Assembly: GCF_001650725.1 (NCBI RefSeq)
Contig: NZ_LXVX01000039.1
Location: 125,131-189,130, forward strand
Origin: Sphingobium sp. TCM1
Lineage (GTDB): Bacteria; Pseudomonadota; Alphaproteobacteria; Sphingomonadales; Sphingomonadaceae
DNA: 64,000 bases
Direction: 5' to 3'
In this document: one piece after another, positions 61,305 through 64,000 of the stretch
Layout: each line of letters opens with the position of its first letter
How positions within the stretch are numbered: position 1 is the stretch's first letter
The notes under the pieces: generated by a model
What the model saw: the letters and a program-made list of their open reading frames with translations, nothing else
What the model was told of the DNA's origin: nothing
The model's database searches: none
Program-made: the position numbers and the translations under genes

Positions 61305-61447
61305 GGCCACCTTCCTCTTCCTGGCATCGTCCGTGGGCGCGGCTTTCACTGGCGCGTCACAGATTGGCGGGTTATAGCCAGATTGTGACACGTCAGCGGC
61401 GCGTCACGCACTATTCCCTACAGAGAGCTTTCAGGAAAGCCCCAATA

Positions 61448-62659
61448 ATGTCCGAAGAATTCTACCGCATGAAGCGCCTGCCGCCCTATGTCATCGCCGA
61501 AGTGAACGCGATGCGGGCCGCGGCCCGCGCCGCGGGAGAGGATATTATAGATCTGGGCATGGGCAATCCCGACCTGCCGCCGCCCGACCATGTGATCGCG
61601 AAACTGATCGAGGTCGCGCAGAAGCCGAGCGCCCACGGCTATTCCCAGTCGCGTGGCATCCCCGGCCTTCGCAAGGCGCAGGCCAACTATTATGGTCGCC
61701 GCTTCGGCGTGGACATCGACCCCGAAACCGAGGTCGTCGTGACCATGGGGTCGAAGGAAGGCCTCGCCAGCCTCGCCACCGCGATCACCGAGCCGGGCGA
61801 CGTGGTGCTGGCCCCCAACCCCAGTTATCCGATCCACACCTTCGGCTTCATCATCGCGGGCGCGACCATCCGGTCGGTGCCGACCACGCCGGACGAGAAT
61901 TATTTTCGTTCACTCGATCGCGCCATGGCCTTCACCGTGCCACGCCCGTCGATCCTGGTGGTGAACTATCCGTCCAACCCGACGGCGGAGACGGTCGACC
62001 TCGCCTTCTACGAAAGGCTGGTCGCCTGGGCGAAGGAGAACAAGGTCTGGATCCTGTCCGACCTCGCCTATTCCGAACTCTATTTCGACGGCAACCCGAC
62101 GCCCTCCATCCTCCAGGTGCCGGGCGCCAAGGATGTCGCGATCGAATTCACCTCGCTCAGCAAGACCTACAGCATGGCCGGCTGGCGCATGGGTTTCGCG
62201 GTCGGCAACAGGAAGCTGATCGCGGCGATGACGCGGGTGAAATCCTATCTCGACTATGGCGCCTTCACCCCGATCCAGGCAGCGGCCTGCGCCGCGCTGA
62301 ACGGCCCGCAGGACATCGTCGAGAAGAACCGGCAGCTCTACCACAAGCGCCGCGACGTGCTGGTCGAAAGCTTCGGCCGGGCGGGCTGGGACATTCCGCC
62401 GGCGCGCGCGTCGATGTTCTGCTGGGCACCGTTGCCGCCCGCGCTGAAAGAGATGGGCAGCCTGGAATTTTCCAAGCAGCTCCTGACCCACGCCAAGGTC
62501 GCGGTCGCGCCGGGGGTGGGCTATGGCGAGGATGGCGAGGGCTTCGTGCGGATCGCCATGGTCGAGAATGAACAGCGGCTGCGCCAGGCGGCGCGCAACA
62601 TCAAGCAGTATCTCAAGTCCATGGGCATCAACACCCCCTCGTCCAAGGGCGTGGCCTGA
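61448..62659 (+). CDS. alaC: PLP-dependent aminotransferase, AlaC-type
   Basis: 403-residue class I/II aminotransferase: LGMGNPDLPPPDHV, YSQSRGIPGLRKA, the substrate loop VVNYPSNPTAETVD, and the Schiff-base lysine in FTSLSKTYSMAGWRMGF. The pattern fits the alanine transaminase AlaC / LL-diaminopimelate aminotransferase relatives. It starts at 61448 (MSEEFYRMKRLPP). It is divergent from phaC across 143 bp. Confidence 0.9.
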   Translation: MSEEFYRMKRLPPYVIAEVNAMRAAARAAGEDIIDLGMGNPDLPPPDHVIAKLIEVAQKPSAHGYSQSRGIPGLRKAQANYYGRRFGVDIDPETEVVVTMGSKEGLASLATAITEPGDVVLAPNPSYPIHTFGFIIAGATIRSVPTTPDENYFRSLDRAMAFTVPRPSILVVNYPSNPTAETVDLAFYERLVAWAKENKVWILSDLAYSELYFDGNPTPSILQVPGAKDVAIEFTSLSKTYSMAGWRMGFAVGNRKLIAAMTRVKSYLDYGAFTPIQAAACAALNGPQDIVEKNRQLYHKRRDVLVESFGRAGWDIPPARASMFCWAPLPPALKEMGSLEFSKQLLTHAKVAVAPGVGYGEDGEGFVRIAMVENEQRLRQAARNIKQYLKSMGINTPSSKGVA

Positions 62660-62735
62660 ACTATCGACCGGACCGGACGGGCGGGCGCGGCATCGCCACT
62701 TTTCTCCTGATCCGCTGGTTGGTAGGGAAGCGGGG

Positions 62736-63221
62736 ATGACCATGATCCCCGCCCTCCCCCAAGTCTCGCAGGTCGCACAGACGATCCAGCTGGCGCTCGC
62801 ACCGGTCTTCCTGCTGGCGGGCATCGGCGCCTTCCTGAATGTCTGCGTCAGCCGCCTGGCGCGGATCATCGATCGCGCCCGCGCGGTGGAGGAACTGGTG
62901 CTCACCACCCGCGGCAAGGAGCATGACCGGATGGTGAGCGAGATCCGCGTGCTCGACCGGCGGATGAGCGTGGTCAATGCCGCCATCTTCCTGTCGGTCG
63001 CATCGGCCTGCGCGGTCTGCCTGGTCGTCATCCTGCTGTTCGCGGGCAATCTGTTCGGCGCCCATCTCGGCACGCCGATCGCAATCCTGTTCAGCCTGGC
63101 CATGCTGTTGCAGGCGGGCGCCTTCGCCACCTTCATCCAGGAAATCCGGCTCGCCTCGCGCACCATCCATATCCGCAACGAAGTCCTCTACCACAAGGTG
63201 GAGGAGGAAGAGGCGGCGTGA
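62736..63221 (+). CDS. DUF2721 membrane protein
   Basis: 161 residues with three membrane helices (about 19-40, 80-102, 108-132) and a charged cytoplasmic loop (RLARIIDRARAVEEL, EIRVLDRRMSVVNAA), the DUF2721 layout. Function unknown. GGGAAG lies before the ATG. It overlaps the following GTG start by four bases (GTGA). Confidence 0.85.
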   Translation: MTMIPALPQVSQVAQTIQLALAPVFLLAGIGAFLNVCVSRLARIIDRARAVEELVLTTRGKEHDRMVSEIRVLDRRMSVVNAAIFLSVASACAVCLVVILLFAGNLFGAHLGTPIAILFSLAMLLQAGAFATFIQEIRLASRTIHIRNEVLYHKVEEEEAA

Positions 63222-63772
63222 CCAAATTCACCGTCAACGACCGGCCGGTGCAATATCGGATGGACCCGGACACGCCCCTGCTCTGGGCGCTGCGCGATGC
63301 CTCCAACCTCACCGGCACCAAATATGGCTGCGGCACCGGCGACTGCGGCGCCTGCACGGTCGACATCGATGGCGAGGCGATACGCGCCTGCCAGGTGTCG
63401 ATCGGCAAGACCGAGGGGCGCTTCGTCACCACGATCGAGGCGCTTTCGCCCGATCGCGGCCATCCGCTGCAACAGGCATTCGCCGCCGACAATGTGTCGC
63501 AATGCGGCTATTGCATCCCCGGCATGATCATGGCCGCGTCGGTGCTGCTGCGCCGGACCAACGATCCGAGCGACGAGGAGATTGACGCCGCGATCACCAA
63601 TATCTGCCGCTGCGGCATCTATCCCCGGCTCCGGGGCGCGATCAAGCGCGCGGGGCGGATCATGCGGGGGGAGGAACAGGTGGCCGCTGCGCCGCCACCG
63701 GGCATCGCGCCCGAAGAGGCGGCGCGGACGGTTCCGGCTCTCGGCCGCCCCACCGCTCAGCCGAAGCGATAG
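63218..63772 (+). CDS. iorA: 2Fe-2S subunit of an isoquinoline-1-oxidoreductase-type molybdenum hydroxylase
   Basis: 184 residues, GTG start. Two 2Fe-2S clusters: plant-type C38, C43, C46, C58 (YGCGTGDCGAC) and the second set C96, C99, C130, C132 (QCGYC, ICRCG). The C-terminal tail (about 145-184) is Pro/Ala-rich. It is the small electron-transfer subunit; the large molybdenum subunit (iorB) is not downstream here, because a convergent gene follows. Substrate unknown. Confidence 0.88.
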   Translation: MTKFTVNDRPVQYRMDPDTPLLWALRDASNLTGTKYGCGTGDCGACTVDIDGEAIRACQVSIGKTEGRFVTTIEALSPDRGHPLQQAFAADNVSQCGYCIPGMIMAASVLLRRTNDPSDEEIDAAITNICRCGIYPRLRGAIKRAGRIMRGEEQVAAAPPPGIAPEEAARTVPALGRPTAQPKR

Positions 63773-64000
63773 CCCGACACGGTCCAGCCCATCACGCTGC
63801 TGCGATGGTCGCAGGTCGCCGCATCGTCGCCTCCTGCGCCCAGCGCCACCATCAGGGGCAGCAGATGCTCCTCGCGCGGATGGGCGAAGCGGGCCTGCGG
63901 CAACTGGTCCCAGGCGGCGACCCGCATCGCCCGGCGCTCCGGGTCCGGGTCGGTGACGGCGGCGGTCAGCGCATAGTCCCAGGCGGTCGACGGCGCGATC
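63757..64000 (-). CDS. Class III extradiol dioxygenase (DODA/LigB-type), 5' part cut by window edge
   Basis: Only the last 80 residues are in view, running off the right end. Readable blocks: ARFAHPREEHLLPLMVALGAGG and SSVMGWTVSGYRFG at the C-terminus. This matches LigB-superfamily DODA/YgiD dioxygenases that open catechol-type rings; the histidine of HPREEHLLP is a metal-site residue in the family. The stop at 63757 overlaps the iorA-type gene end by 16 bp (convergent). Confidence 0.85.
   Translation of the reverse strand, partial: IAPSTAWDYALTAAVTDPDPERRAMRVAAWDQLPQARFAHPREEHLLPLMVALGAGGDDAATCDHRSSVMGWTVSGYRFG

Noticed and set aside
61305-61447. CRP-like TGTGAC/GTCACA elements in the phaC-alaC divergent gap
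   Set aside because: GCGTCAC occurs more than once, but spacing and symmetry are poor for a CRP/FNR site; not strong enough to list.
1-64000. CRISPR arrays, tRNA, rRNA or insertion sequences
   Set aside because: Scanned intergenic gaps by eye; no regular spacer-repeat pattern, cloverleaf or transposase. The only tandem repeat is the two-copy unit at 42.7 kb.

Overview
The window is about 64 kb of GC-rich chromosomal DNA from an alphaproteobacterium, most likely a member of the Sphingomonadaceae (Sphingobium/Sphingomonas-like; genus not proven). Support comes from gene content: NDUFA12-type complex I subunit, ATP12 chaperone, a single bifunctional RelA/SpoT, DUF2155 next to aat, class I PHA synthase with phasin, RNase E with a long acidic insertion in its S1 domain, exosortase-A-associated glycan genes, and TTG/GTG starts among ATG starts. 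It looks like core chromosome. I see no integrase, insertion sequence, CRISPR array, tRNA or rRNA gene.

Layout. 1-3.3 kb (minus): rpmH-rnpA-yidD-yidC-engB, the ribosome/membrane-insertion cluster. 3.5-8.5 kb (minus): a DsbA-like thiol oxidoreductase, an M48/TPR protease and RNase E. 9-12.9 kb (plus): periplasmic cell-wall amidase and PBP1A. 12.9-20 kb (minus): TPR protein, then a tightly overlapping run crcB-rluC-PaiB-like-HAD phosphatase-two-TM protein-ATP12, preceded by bifunctional rsh. 20-23.2 kb (plus): HxlR regulator, LytS/LytTR two-component pair, glutathione transferase. 23.3-28.8 kb: M19 dipeptidase, aat, and a minus-strand run nucleotidyltransferase-metallophosphoesterase-DUF192-NDUFA12-DUF2155. 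29-31.3 kb: cstA and its small YbdD partner. 31.5-33.8 kb: XdhC, and an S24 autoproteolytic repressor divergent from two small coupled genes. 33.8-38.4 kb: half of an exosortase-A-associated glycan locus (glycosyltransferase, O-ligase, three unknown membrane proteins). 38.4-44.9 kb: topoisomerase IB, MscS channel, a methyltransferase fused to an anti-sigma-like domain, ABC exporter, PilZ protein. 45-47.7 kb (minus): tonB-exbB-exbD-exbD. 47.9-51.7 kb: unknown secreted protein, homoserine dehydrogenase, GlpX. 51.8-57.8 kb (minus): MerC-domain protein, MASE1-PAS-GGDEF cyclase, glpK, glpD, unknown low-complexity protein. 58-64 kb: clpS, phasin, phaC, then plus-strand aminotransferase, DUF2721 protein, iorA-type 2Fe-2S subunit, and an extradiol dioxygenase running off the right edge.

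The most interesting material is regulatory or architectural: palindromic operator candidates before the S24 repressor, the HxlR regulator, the MerC-domain gene (Zur-like) and the phasin gene (PhaR-like); a 59-bp tandem duplication of a compound palindrome before the ABC exporter; hairpins covering the starts of two neighbouring peptidoglycan genes; a methyltransferase/anti-sigma chimera; a nucleotidyltransferase-phosphoesterase pair; a 208-bp antisense overlap between aat and the DUF2155 gene; and an rnpA frame that stays open across the whole of rpmH. All functions are inferred from sequence reading only; no database search was run.
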